DNA of 37,402 nucleotides, taken from assembly GCA_947385785.1 (NCBI GenBank), contig CANDMH010000005.1, positions 1 to 37,402 of the forward strand. Direction: 5' to 3'. This stretch comes from an uncultured Lachnospiraceae bacterium (lineage in GTDB: Bacteria; Bacillota; Clostridia; Lachnospirales; Lachnospiraceae). This document shows positions 16,325 through 23,680 of this stretch, piece by piece (the stretch's first letter is position 1; each line of letters begins with the position of its first letter). Below the pieces are notes generated by a model. The model was not told the DNA's origin. It did no database searches and was given only the letters and a program-made list of their open reading frames with translations. A program made the position numbers and the translations under genes.

Positions 16325-17209
16325 ATGAAAAGAGTAATGATGAAAATCTTAACAGCGGTAACGTTTTTAGCCGGCCTGTCCCTGCTGTTGTATCCCTTTG
16401 TCTCAAGCAAATGGAACGACTACAGACAGTCCCGGTTGATCACCACATATGAGGAAACCGTGGCGGAAATGGGGGAGACAGGAAGGGTTGATTATGAAAC
16501 GGAATGGGTTTCTGCCCGGGATTATAACGATTCGCTGGAACCCTATATCCTGCCGGATTCCTTTTCCACGGCGGAGATTCCGAAGGAGGGAAGCGAGCAA
16601 TATCTGTCCTGCCTGAATCTTACCGGAGACGGAATGATGGGCTATGTGCAGATACCAAAGATTGGCGTGAAGATTCCCATTTACCATACCACCAGCGACG
16701 AGGTGCTCCAGAAGGCGGCGGGCCACCTGGCGGGCAGTTCCCTTCCTGTAGGCGGAGAAGGGACTCATGCGGTGATTTCCGCCCACAGAGGGCTTCCCAG
16801 CGCGGCGCTGTTCACGGATCTCGACAGGCTGGAGGAGGGGGATTGCTTCTTCCTGAACATACTGGATGAAACACTGTGCTATGAGGTCGATAAGATTTCT
16901 GTAGTGGAGCCTACGGACACAGAGGAGCTTGCCGCGGAGGAAGGGGAGGATCTGGTAACGCTTCTCACCTGTACGCCTTATGGCGTAAACAGCCACAGGC
17001 TTTTAGTCCGAGGTCATCGGGCGGATTACGAGGAGATTGAAAATGCGGCGGTGCCTTCCTCCGCAGTGTCTTCTATCGTGGGTCCAAGTCTTCATACCAG
17101 TTACCTGCTGTGGGTTATTGTGGGGCTGACAGTCACAGGGCTGTTTATTTTCCTCCTGTATCTCTATGACAGGAAGCAGCGGAAGATTTCGAAGACTGCA
17201 GCAGTCTGA
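16325..17209 (+). CDS. Class C sortase (pilin polymerase), first copy
   Basis: A 294-residue membrane transpeptidase. It has an N-terminal membrane helix (residues about 5-25), the sortase beta-barrel, and a C-terminal membrane helix near LLWVIVGLTVTGLFIFLL; two helices are typical of class C. Catalytic residues are visible: His154 in SAHRGLPS, Cys216 in LLTCTPYG and Arg229 in HRLLVRG. It cleaves LPXTG-type signals and joins pilin subunits through isopeptide bonds. The ATG at 16325 has AGGAG 7 nt upstream; an upstream in-frame extension to 16235 has no ribosome site and overlaps a palindromic element. A DPW/lid motif is not obvious. It closely resembles the next sortase, so the pair probably arose by duplication. 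Confidence 0.93.
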   Translation: MKRVMMKILTAVTFLAGLSLLLYPFVSSKWNDYRQSRLITTYEETVAEMGETGRVDYETEWVSARDYNDSLEPYILPDSFSTAEIPKEGSEQYLSCLNLTGDGMMGYVQIPKIGVKIPIYHTTSDEVLQKAAGHLAGSSLPVGGEGTHAVISAHRGLPSAALFTDLDRLEEGDCFFLNILDETLCYEVDKISVVEPTDTEELAAEEGEDLVTLLTCTPYGVNSHRLLVRGHRADYEEIENAAVPSSAVSSIVGPSLHTSYLLWVIVGLTVTGLFIFLLYLYDRKQRKISKTAAV

Positions 17210-17320
17210 AAGCTGCGATGCCGGACAACAGCAGTCTGAAGGCTGCGATGCCGGACTGCGGCGACCTGAGAGCTGCAATGCCAGACAACAACAGTCTGAG
17301 AACTGCGATGCCGGACAACA
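17201..17320 (+). repeat. Four 30-bp tandem repeats overlapping the sortase stop codon
   Basis: Exact 30-nt units begin at 17201, 17231, 17261 and 17291, each built on GCAGTCTGAAAGCTGCGATG followed by CCGGACAACA and variants. The TGA ending the sortase lies inside unit 1 and recurs in every unit. Another frame is open through all four (unit SLKAAMPDNS). There are no spacers, so this is not CRISPR. It fills most of the gap between the two sortase genes. Confidence 0.88.
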
Positions 17321-17398
17321 GCGGCCATACTGACGGCGCTGACTGCCTGGAGTGAATGACAGAACACCTGTTTGCAATGGCGAAGAGGAAATGCATAA

Positions 17399-18271
17399 AT
17401 GAAAAGAAAAATCGCTGACATTTTGTTTGCTTTGGTTTTTCTGATCGGATTCGGGATTTTTGCCTATCCGGCGGTGTCCGACCAGTGGAATGCGTACCGC
17501 CAGAGCCGGCTGATTACTTCCTACGATGAAGCGGTGGCTCAGATGGAGGAAACGGATTACAGCAGAGAATGGGAGGCTGCCTCCGAATTTAATGACGCGC
17601 TGCAGGGAAATAACTTTTACGGGGATGCTTTCGATGAGGCGGGCAGTGAAATGGAAAATACGGAATACTGGAAAGTTCTGAACGTTTCAGGAAACGGTGT
17701 CATGGGCTATATGACGATTCCGAAGATCGATTTGAAACTTGCCATCTACCACGGGACAGGAGACGAGGTACTCCAGACCGGCATCGGCCATCTGAACGGA
17801 ACAAAGCTTCCCATAGGCGGAGCCGGCACGCATTGTGTACTGGCGGCCCACAGAGGGCTTCCCAGTGCGAAGCTTTTCACGGATCTGGATCAGATGGTGC
17901 AGGGGGATATTTTTTATCTGCATATTCTGGATCAGGTGCTGGCTTATGAAGTGGATCAGATACTTCCCATGGTGGATAAGGATGACATGGAAGCTTTGGT
18001 CGCTGCCATGCAGGAAATCCCCGGGGGAGATTATGTGACTTTGCTGACCTGTACTCCTTATGGCGTAAATTCTCACCGTCTGTTAGTGCGGGGAGTCAGG
18101 ACATCGTACAATGATGAGACAGAGGAGAAGGAGCAGACGCCCGTGGCCAGCATGGTGGAAGCCGTTCGTAATTACTATATGCTTTACCTGGTGCTGGCGA
18201 TTGCCACAGTCCTGCTCATCGGCATCATGGCTATGGCGTTCCGGCGTATGAGACGAAAGGGCGGGAAATAA
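17399..18271 (+). CDS. Class C sortase (pilin polymerase), second copy
   Basis: A 290-residue membrane transpeptidase with membrane helices at both ends (LFALVFLIGFGIFAYPA, and YYMLYLVLAIATVLLIGIM). The active site is complete: His151 in AAHRGLPS, Cys218 in LLTCTPYG and the Arg of HRLLVRG. It shares long identical blocks with the preceding sortase (RQSRLITSY, HRGLPSAKLFTDLD). An AGAGGA ribosome site lies upstream of ATG 17399. Two sortases may divide the work, one polymerising the LPSTG backbone and the other adding the LPSAG ancillary subunit, as in other multi-sortase pilus islands; that split is inference. The PKTGD protein downstream may need a different housekeeping sortase elsewhere. 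Confidence 0.93.
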   Translation: MKRKIADILFALVFLIGFGIFAYPAVSDQWNAYRQSRLITSYDEAVAQMEETDYSREWEAASEFNDALQGNNFYGDAFDEAGSEMENTEYWKVLNVSGNGVMGYMTIPKIDLKLAIYHGTGDEVLQTGIGHLNGTKLPIGGAGTHCVLAAHRGLPSAKLFTDLDQMVQGDIFYLHILDQVLAYEVDQILPMVDKDDMEALVAAMQEIPGGDYVTLLTCTPYGVNSHRLLVRGVRTSYNDETEEKEQTPVASMVEAVRNYYMLYLVLAIATVLLIGIMAMAFRRMRRKGGK

Positions 18272-18299
18272 AGTTTTGAGATAGCGAGGAGGAGCGGAT

Positions 18300-19283
18300 A
18301 TGCGTTTATTCAAGAAAAGTAGAATTCCCATAATAAGCCTGTTTCTGGCTGTACTGTTCTGTGTGGGTTCCGTTGCCGTGGCAGTGGAAGCGGTAGATTT
18401 GACGAGGACAGGGACGGTCACTTTTCGGCTGGGCGATGGGGACATGGCGGAAATGGGGGAGGATATGGCATCCACATCCATTCCGGTATATGCCTGGCGG
18501 CTGGCGGAGATTTCCCAGGACGGAAGCTACACCGCAATGGAAGCATTCCGTTCCCTGGAGCTGGAAGGGGATGGCTGGAATACGCTGACGCAGGATGCAT
18601 TAGCGCTGATCTATGGGGAAGGCGGGACGGAAGAAGGGAACAGGCCGCTGATTGCTCCTTCTGCGGTGGGGACGCTGGAGGAAGGATTGTCAGGACTGCC
18701 GTTGGGACTGTACCTGGTATCCGTGGGAAGCGCCGCCAGCGAAAGATATGTTTACTCCTTCAGCCCCATGCTCCTGTCTCTGCCGTGGTCGGAAATGCTG
18801 CTGGCGGGGGCCGGGTCTGATGAATGGCAGTATACATTGGAAGTGATGTTGAAGCCGGAGAGGGAGCCGCGGGAAGGAAATGTGCGGATTGTCAAGACAT
18901 TGAATTCTTATAACGCTTCCAGGGGAGATGTGACCTTTGTATTTGAGATCACAGCCAGGGATCCGGAGAGCGGAGAAATAATTTACAGCAATGTTCTTTC
19001 CATGGATTTTTCCGCATCAGGGATAAAGGAGGCCCTTCTGGAGCATTTGCCCGCCGGGGCGGAGGTAACTGTCCGGGAAGTATACAGCGGGGCAAACTGC
19101 ACGCTGACCATCTCTGACGATGAAATCAAAGCTGTCAGAGCGGATGATGAGATATCCTTCAGCTTTGTCAATGAATATGACGGGGAGGAAAAAACAGGTT
19201 ATGGAGTGGAGAACCGTTTCCGCTATGACACGGAATATGAGACCTATGTATGGACGACAAGCCTTGAGGAGATTCTTCCATAA
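18300..19283 (+). CDS. Secreted pilin-like protein without wall anchor
   Basis: A 327-residue protein with an N-terminal signal or anchor helix (IPIISLFLAVLFCVGSVAVA). Residues about 35-185 resemble the N-terminal domain of Firmicute pilins (IPVYAWRLAEISQDGSY, then GLPLGLYLVSVG). Residues about 197-300 resemble a Cna-B-like beta-sandwich, opening GNVRIVKTLNSYN and closing ISFSFVNEYDG. There is no LPXTG and no C-terminal membrane helix, so it is either released, held by an uncleaved N-terminal helix, or a tip or chaperone-like subunit. GAGGAGGAG precedes the ATG. It sits right after the sortases, 28 nt away, and before the SipW-type substrates. The function is inferred from fold resemblance and position. 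Confidence 0.75.
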   Translation: MRLFKKSRIPIISLFLAVLFCVGSVAVAVEAVDLTRTGTVTFRLGDGDMAEMGEDMASTSIPVYAWRLAEISQDGSYTAMEAFRSLELEGDGWNTLTQDALALIYGEGGTEEGNRPLIAPSAVGTLEEGLSGLPLGLYLVSVGSAASERYVYSFSPMLLSLPWSEMLLAGAGSDEWQYTLEVMLKPEREPREGNVRIVKTLNSYNASRGDVTFVFEITARDPESGEIIYSNVLSMDFSASGIKEALLEHLPAGAEVTVREVYSGANCTLTISDDEIKAVRADDEISFSFVNEYDGEEKTGYGVENRFRYDTEYETYVWTTSLEEILP

Positions 19284-19480
19284 ATAGTGCGGGCGGGCTT
19301 TTTCCTGAAGATACTATAGAAACAGCTTCGTTCCCTGTAATCATAAGGAAATTGTAAACAATGAAATTTTGCGCGAAATGGATCATTTGGGTTCTGGCTT
19401 GTCCGGATGAGGAATTGCCGAAAAGTATGGTGCGGGGAATATGGAAACGTAAAAGACGGAATTGGAACAGGAGGCAGCAG

Positions 19481-20041
19481 ATGAGACAATCAACGAAAAC
19501 AGCGCTTACGGCGGCCATCGCACTGGGGCTGGTGGCGGGAATTTCTGTAGACAGCGCCAATGCTTATTTTACGTCGTATGCCATTGCCAGAGGAGGCCAC
19601 CCGATCCAACTGCAAGATCGGGTCGTAACCGAGATCAGGGAAGAATTTTCTCAGTGGACGAAACATATCAGCCTGGTGAATACAGGGGATGCGGAGTGCT
19701 GGGTGAGGGTGAAGGTATTTGCGGGCAGTATCTATGAGACGGTATTTTCCGGAAGCCAACATTGGAGTCCGGGAGAGGACGGATACTGGTATTATGACGA
19801 AATTCTGGCTCCGGGCGGTGTGACAGAGATTCTGGACGTGAAGATCATTCTGCCTGACGGCGGCGTGGATGAGTTCGGAAATAAGCTGTCCTATAAAGAA
19901 GACTTTAATGTGGTGGTAGTTCAGGAATGTACTTCAGTGCGTTACGGGGCGGACGGAACCCCTTATGCGGACTGGAATGCCGTGCTGGACCATAACAGTG
20001 ACAGGTATGAGTGGGAAGAAGGGGGGACTGGTGATGCGTAA
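19481..20041 (+). CDS. TasA/camelysin-like protein with SipW-type signal peptide
   Basis: A 186-residue secreted protein. Its N-terminus (basic start, ALTAAIALGLVAGISVDSANA, then YFTSYAIARG) matches the signal peptides cut by SipW, in which an aromatic, Tyr/Phe-rich stretch follows the Ala-rich cleavage site. The remainder is beta-rich (ISLVNTGDAECWVRVKVFAG, then a WYYDEILAPGG segment), as in the TasA/camelysin group of fibre-forming matrix proteins. ATG 19481 is chosen because CAGGAGG ends 6 nt before it; the longer frame from 19361 lacks a ribosome site. It overlaps the next gene by 8 nt, and SipW is encoded at the end of this cluster. Fibre formation is inferred from the family. Confidence 0.8.
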   Translation: MRQSTKTALTAAIALGLVAGISVDSANAYFTSYAIARGGHPIQLQDRVVTEIREEFSQWTKHISLVNTGDAECWVRVKVFAGSIYETVFSGSQHWSPGEDGYWYYDEILAPGGVTEILDVKIILPDGGVDEFGNKLSYKEDFNVVVVQECTSVRYGADGTPYADWNAVLDHNSDRYEWEEGGTGDA

Positions 20042-20828
20042 AAAGAAGGGATCCGGTTTACCGGTGAAGACAACCGTACTCCTGGGGCTTTCCGTGGGAT
20101 GTCTGACATTCAGCGCTGTGGGCAGTACCCGGGCCGCTTTGTCCTATTATTCGGAGACCTATTCTGCCCGGATTGACATGCAGAGTATAGGGGTAACTCT
20201 GGTGGAAAATGACAGAGATGTCAGTTACCGGGATTATACCCATGCGGACGACGAGTGGGATGAGGCCACCGGTACCCTGTTTACAGGCATTTTGCGGGAA
20301 GGCGAGGCATGGAAGCCGGGAGAGGTTCACAGGGAAGAGCTGGGGGCAAAAAACAGCGGAAACATTGATGAATATGTCAGAATCAAAGTATATAAATACT
20401 GGGTGGATCAGAATGGAAGGAAAGTAACGGAACTGTCTCCTGCCCTGATATGCCTGGAAATGCCGGGAAACGGCTGGATAATTGACGAGAAAGCCTCCAC
20501 CGCAAAGCTGCGGGAGGGCGACGATCGGGACGGCGAGATGGTGATAGCCTATTACAGCGCAGTTCTGGCCCCGGGCGAGAGTACGCTTCCTTTTACGGAG
20601 ACGATTTCCGTGGATGGCGGCATTGCGGAAAAGGTGACAGAGACTGTGGAGACAGGAGAGGATGGCAGGACTACAATTACTACTACCTATGATTACAACG
20701 GCGTGAATTTCATGCTGGAGGTGGAAGTGGATGCAGTGCAGACCCACAATGCTGTCAGTGCGATCAGGAGTGCATGGGGTGTTGACGTGGAAGTGGCGGA
20801 GGACGGCTCTTTGAGCCTGCGGAATTAA
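20034..20828 (+). CDS. Second TasA-like protein with SipW-type signal peptide
   Basis: A 264-residue secreted protein with a Lys-rich start, a hydrophobic helix (TTVLLGLSVGCLTFSAVG) and a SipW-type boundary (STRAALSYYSETYSARI). The mature part is beta-rich, with the NSGNIDEYVRIKVYKYW segment echoing the NTGDAECWVRVKV segment of the preceding gene; the two are probably distant paralogues. ATG 20034 lies inside the 3' end of the preceding gene (stop 20039-20041) and has a purine-rich AAGAAGGGGGG upstream, which implies translational coupling. Together the two could form the major and minor subunits of a non-covalent fibre, like TasA and TapA. That pairing is inference, since no direct match to TapA is seen. 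Confidence 0.78.
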   Translation: MRKKKGSGLPVKTTVLLGLSVGCLTFSAVGSTRAALSYYSETYSARIDMQSIGVTLVENDRDVSYRDYTHADDEWDEATGTLFTGILREGEAWKPGEVHREELGAKNSGNIDEYVRIKVYKYWVDQNGRKVTELSPALICLEMPGNGWIIDEKASTAKLREGDDRDGEMVIAYYSAVLAPGESTLPFTETISVDGGIAEKVTETVETGEDGRTTITTTYDYNGVNFMLEVEVDAVQTHNAVSAIRSAWGVDVEVAEDGSLSLRN

Positions 20829-20943
20829 GGGAGTGTCTTCCGGCAATTCCTGAGGTTTTTAGATGAACCTTTCTTCGTAAAACAGAACTGATAGCCGGAA
20901 AATGATGCGCTCACAGGGACAGGTATAATACAGGAGGCATAAA

Positions 20944-21708
20944 ATGAAAAAGAAATGGATAATCATGCTGTCCATGTTCCTGATGCTGGGAAGCATGACG
21001 ACAGCACAGGCGGAGGAGTATGAGGGGGAATCCGGCTGGATTGTACAGTTTACAGGCAGCGGCATAGAAAGCAATTTCAAGACGGCGGATATCAATGACG
21101 CAGTATATAACCTGCAGCCCGGGGACAGTGTACGCATCTCCATGGCGCTGCGGAACAATGCGGAAGGGGATACGGACTGGTGGATGACGAACCAGGTGCT
21201 GCGTTCTCTGGAGGATACCCAGCGTGTGGCCTCTAACGGCGGTTATTCATATACGCTGGTGTACCGGCACCCGGAAGGGACGGATGAGATACTTTACAGC
21301 AGTGAGACGGTAGGCGGAGAGAAAGAGGCGGATGCGGGGGAGGGGCTCCATGAAGCTGCGGATTCCCTGAGCGAATTTTTCTACCTGGATAATCTGAGCG
21401 CAAAGGAGCAGGGAGAACTCCTGCTGACGGTAGCCCTGGACGGGGAGACGCAGGGCAATGCTTATCAGGATACCCTTGCGGATCTGACGCTGAACTTTGC
21501 CGTGGAGGAGGCTGATGCGCCCGAGACGCCGGAAGAGAGGGAAGAACGTGTCAGGCAGCCGGGAGCGCCCAAAACAGGGGATGAGAGCCAACTGATGCTT
21601 TTCGTCATACTGACTTTGCTTTCCGGAGTCGGCTTATTGGTTCTGGCATTGCTCAGTCAGCGAGAAGGGGAGACGGAGAGAGCTGGAGGGAAGCGTGATG
21701 AAAAATAG
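20944..21708 (+). CDS. PKTGD-type wall-anchored surface protein
   Basis: A 254-residue protein with a signal peptide cut after TTAQA. A single beta-rich domain (about 25-190) begins SGWIVQFTGSG and includes LQPGDSVRISMALRNNA, a pattern common in the TasA/DUF11-like repertoire where extracellular domains start with a 'geometry' of paired strands. The C-terminus is a sorting signal: a Glu/Arg-rich spacer, APKTGD, a hydrophobic helix (LMLFVILTLLSGVGLLVLALL) and a charged tail. The PKTG variant is used by some clostridial sortases other than class A, so a sortase outside this window may anchor it. AGGAGG precedes ATG 20944. It overlaps the next gene by 11 nt. It may be the wall base that holds the fibre; that is inference. 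Confidence 0.8.
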   Translation: MKKKWIIMLSMFLMLGSMTTAQAEEYEGESGWIVQFTGSGIESNFKTADINDAVYNLQPGDSVRISMALRNNAEGDTDWWMTNQVLRSLEDTQRVASNGGYSYTLVYRHPEGTDEILYSSETVGGEKEADAGEGLHEAADSLSEFFYLDNLSAKEQGELLLTVALDGETQGNAYQDTLADLTLNFAVEEADAPETPEEREERVRQPGAPKTGDESQLMLFVILTLLSGVGLLVLALLSQREGETERAGGKRDEK

Positions 21709-22804
21709 ATGGAAGTTTCTGGTAGTTTTGACATTGTGCTGTGTGCTGTCTTTTCCTCCGTCATCCTGTATGGCACAGGGGGATGGCTATACCTATACGG
21801 TATCCCTGAGCGCAGGTGAACAGGGAACACTGTGTATTGAGGACGGAATGTCCATTGCGGTGGAAGGCGGAGGAAATTACAAAATCAGTCTGGACGAAGA
21901 CGGGAAGACCGTGTGGATTACGGGGCTGACCGCGGCGAATCATGTCCGTTTTCTGAACAGCGCAGTGGTTCTGGATAAGGAGAGCAAATATTATGTCAGG
22001 GGCGTTCGCGAGGGAGGCCGTGATAATAATACAGTATCCCTTTCTTATTTCAGTGTGGAGCGGGATCAGGATTATGTGGTTGCATATGGTATTAAGGGAA
22101 ACTTAACACAGTATACCGTTAATTACGTAGATGGCAGCGGAAACGTCCTCTACCCGCCCCAGACTTATTATGGGAATGTGGGGGATAAGCCGGTTATAGC
22201 ATATTTGTATGTGGAGGGTTACCAGCCTCAGGCATATAATCTGACCAGGACGCTGCAGAGCGACTCCAGCAGGAATGTGTTCACCTTTGTCTATACGCCG
22301 GTGCCGGTGCGGGGCACGGGAGGCGCAGCGTCGGAGCCGGGGAGCGGAGATGAGACGATGCCCGGCGGAAATGTGCCGGGTCCCAGCGGAACCGGAACAG
22401 TACCTGGCGGAAACGTCCCGGGTCCCGGCGGAACCGGTACTGCACCTGGCGGAAACGTCCCGGAATCCGGCGGAACCGGGACAGTACCTGGCGGAAATGA
22501 GTCCCTACCCGGCGAGGAAGATACCGGGCAGGCCGGTTTACAGCCGGGTGAAGAAGGCAGTGAACAGCAGGGACCCGAAGAAATCATCGATGAAGATGAA
22601 ATCCCTCTGGCAGAGCCGGCCGGTATGAACGGAGAAGAAGGAACCTTCGCCGCGGCAAATCGGAAGAAGCTCCGGAATGTATGGATTGCAGGTGGAATCG
22701 GAATTGCCGCCGTTCTGATTCTGGGGTCTGGCTTATATGTAAGCCAGAGGATGAAAAAGACTGCCCGGCGTAAAAAAATGGAGCGAGATGAAGATGAAGC
22801 GTAA
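21698..22804 (+). CDS. MucBP-domain membrane-anchored surface protein
   Basis: A 368-residue protein with a signal peptide ending near SSCMA. Residues about 25-140 are an unnamed beta-rich domain. Residues about 143-205 fit a MucBP domain (YTVNYVDGSGNVLYPPQTY, then GYQPQAYNLTRTL), a family often found on mucin- or glycan-binding proteins. A Pro/Gly/Thr-rich stalk with 14-residue repeats follows, then IDEDEIPLAEPA, a motif that often precedes LPXTG signals in Lachnospiraceae. Here it leads instead to a plain membrane helix (VWIAGGIGIAAVLILGSGLYV) and a very basic cytoplasmic tail, with no LPXTG. GGAGGG lies 7 nt before ATG 21698; a GTG at 21695 is in frame. It overlaps both neighbours, so it is tightly coupled. 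Confidence 0.8.
   Translation: MKNRWKFLVVLTLCCVLSFPPSSCMAQGDGYTYTVSLSAGEQGTLCIEDGMSIAVEGGGNYKISLDEDGKTVWITGLTAANHVRFLNSAVVLDKESKYYVRGVREGGRDNNTVSLSYFSVERDQDYVVAYGIKGNLTQYTVNYVDGSGNVLYPPQTYYGNVGDKPVIAYLYVEGYQPQAYNLTRTLQSDSSRNVFTFVYTPVPVRGTGGAASEPGSGDETMPGGNVPGPSGTGTVPGGNVPGPGGTGTAPGGNVPESGGTGTVPGGNESLPGEEDTGQAGLQPGEEGSEQQGPEEIIDEDEIPLAEPAGMNGEEGTFAAANRKKLRNVWIAGGIGIAAVLILGSGLYVSQRMKKTARRKKMERDEDEA
22364..22500 (+). repeat. 42-bp tandem repeats in the MucBP protein stalk
   Basis: GGCGGAAA begins at 22364, 22406, 22448 and 22490, an exact 42-nt period, encoding PGGNVPGPSGTGTV and variants. It forms a flexible extracellular stalk between the MucBP domain and the membrane helix. Confidence 0.88.
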
Positions 22805-23291
22805 TATTCCGGCCACGATATGCAGTGTCCTGTCCGTGTTTATTCTGATGTCAGTCATAGCAATCTGCATTCCCATGACGGTTCCGCGTCTGTTGGGATA
22901 TACTGTGTACACTGTAATAAGCGGCAGTATGGAGCCGGCCATTCCCATAGGCAGCGCCGTCTACATAGAAGCGGTGCTGCCGGAAGAGGTGGAGCAGGGA
23001 GAGGTGATTGCTTTTTATAACCATGGGGCGGTAATTACGCACCGCGTCGTGGAAAATCGCCGCGTAGCCGGGGAATTTATCACAAAAGGGGATGCCAATG
23101 CAGGAAATGACATAGAACCGGTTCCATATGCTTCCATGACAGGGAGGCTGGCGGTGTCCGTACCGATTTTGGGAGCGGTTATGGCAGTTTGTTCCGGCAC
23201 CTCCGGCAAGGCATACCTTGCCGGAGGTGTCGCAGGCGCGATACTGCTGCAGATTCTGGGCGGAATGCTGCGGAAAGAAGAGTATACCTGA
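22788..23291 (+). CDS. sipW: SipW-type (ER-type) signal peptidase I
   Basis: A 167-residue membrane protease. An N-terminal membrane helix (residues about 8-30) is followed by the catalytic core: Ser47 in ISGSMEP and His85 in VITHRVV, the latter replacing the Lys of ordinary bacterial signal peptidases. The Ser-His dyad defines the ER/archaeal-type SipW branch, which cuts the special signal peptides of TasA-like proteins. A second membrane helix (YLAGGVAGAILLQILGGML) sits near the C-terminus. Its likely substrates are the products starting at 19481 and 20034. ATG 22788 overlaps the preceding gene by 17 nt; ATG 22794 is an alternative with better spacing from GGAG at 22780-22783. A 14-bp perfect palindrome lies within the 3' end. 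Confidence is high. Confidence 0.93.
   Translation: MKMKRNIPATICSVLSVFILMSVIAICIPMTVPRLLGYTVYTVISGSMEPAIPIGSAVYIEAVLPEEVEQGEVIAFYNHGAVITHRVVENRRVAGEFITKGDANAGNDIEPVPYASMTGRLAVSVPILGAVMAVCSGTSGKAYLAGGVAGAILLQILGGMLRKEEYT
23195..23232 (+). other. Long perfect hairpin inside the 3' end of sipW
   Basis: CACCTCCGGCAAGG (23198-23211) and CCTTGCCGGAGGTG (23216-23229) are perfect reverse complements around a CATA loop. A G-T pair and two further pairs extend the stem to 23195-23232. It encodes SGTSGKAYLAGGVA. No T-tract follows. It could pause transcription or stabilise the 3' end of the long operon mRNA. Confidence 0.7.
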
Positions 23292-23395
23292 ACCAGGAAT
23301 ATCTGTACTGGTTTAAATATTCCCGAATGGTCGATACCATTGTGGTTTCGACACAGGAGCAGAAGGAAAAGCTGGTGGAAAATCTAAGCCAGTAA
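23279..23395 (+). pseudogene. Gene-fragment relic downstream of sipW
   Basis: About 38 codons in another frame than sipW read as normal protein (YLNQEYLYWFKYSRM, then VDTIVVSTQEQKEKLVENL) and end in TAA, but there is no start or ribosome site and the frame merges into sipW upstream. The strand-then-helix ending with STQEQKEKLVENL loosely resembles the C-terminus of bacterial PH-like (YcxB/YdbT type) domains. It is most likely a relic left by a deletion or insertion. The family guess is weak. Confidence 0.35.
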
Positions 23396-23486
23396 ATATA
23401 CGGGTTTAGAAAAAATTCTTCTTGCAATTCCTCCCATATCATGTTACTCTAAACACAAGCCAAGAATTCAATTCTACAGTATTCTA

Positions 23487-23507
23487 AAGACTGAAACGGT
23501 CTTTTCT
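23487..23507 (+). terminator. Rho-independent terminator after the surface-fibre locus
   Basis: AAAGAC (23487-23492) pairs with GTCTTT (23500-23505), and an inner T-G pair extends the stem. A T-rich run (TTTTCTGTAATTTTT) follows. It probably ends the locus; alternatively it is an attenuator, because a possible promoter (TTGCAA 23422-23427, 17 bp, TACTCT 23445-23450) lies upstream of it. Confidence 0.6.
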
Positions 23508-23520
23508 GTAATTTTTACCA

Positions 23521-23647
23521 ATAGAAGCTATGTAAAAGCATGGTTTCTATCAGATCGAACTTCTTGCCGGGCGGGAGCCTGTAACCCAGAGAACTTTAAA
23601 ACGCAGCCATAAGCAGGAAGGGAGAGCCGCCTTTCCTGGATGGCTGC
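23521..23647 (+). promoter_or_regulatory. Structured leader of the Rpn-like gene: two long hairpins
   Basis: Hairpin 1: ATAGAAGCTATG (23521-23532) pairs fully with CATGGTTTCTAT (23539-23550) allowing two G-T pairs, loop TAAAAG. Hairpin 2: GCAGCCAT (23603-23610) pairs with ATGGCTGC (23640-23647), and inside it CAGGAAGG pairs with CCTTTCCTG apart from one bulge. Hairpin 2 ends about 15 nt before the ribosome site (GGAAGGG, 23664-23670). I match it to no known riboswitch. Confidence 0.5.
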
Positions 23648-23680
23648 CTGAGCCACCGAGAAAGGAAGGGTGAATTCGTT

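Noticed and set aside
17201..17320. Possible CRISPR array
   Set aside because: The repeats are directly adjacent, with no spacers, and no cas genes are present.
20924..20929. TATAAT as a promoter for the PKTGD protein gene
   Set aside because: It is only 15 nt before the start codon, where the ribosome site sits, and has no -35 partner.
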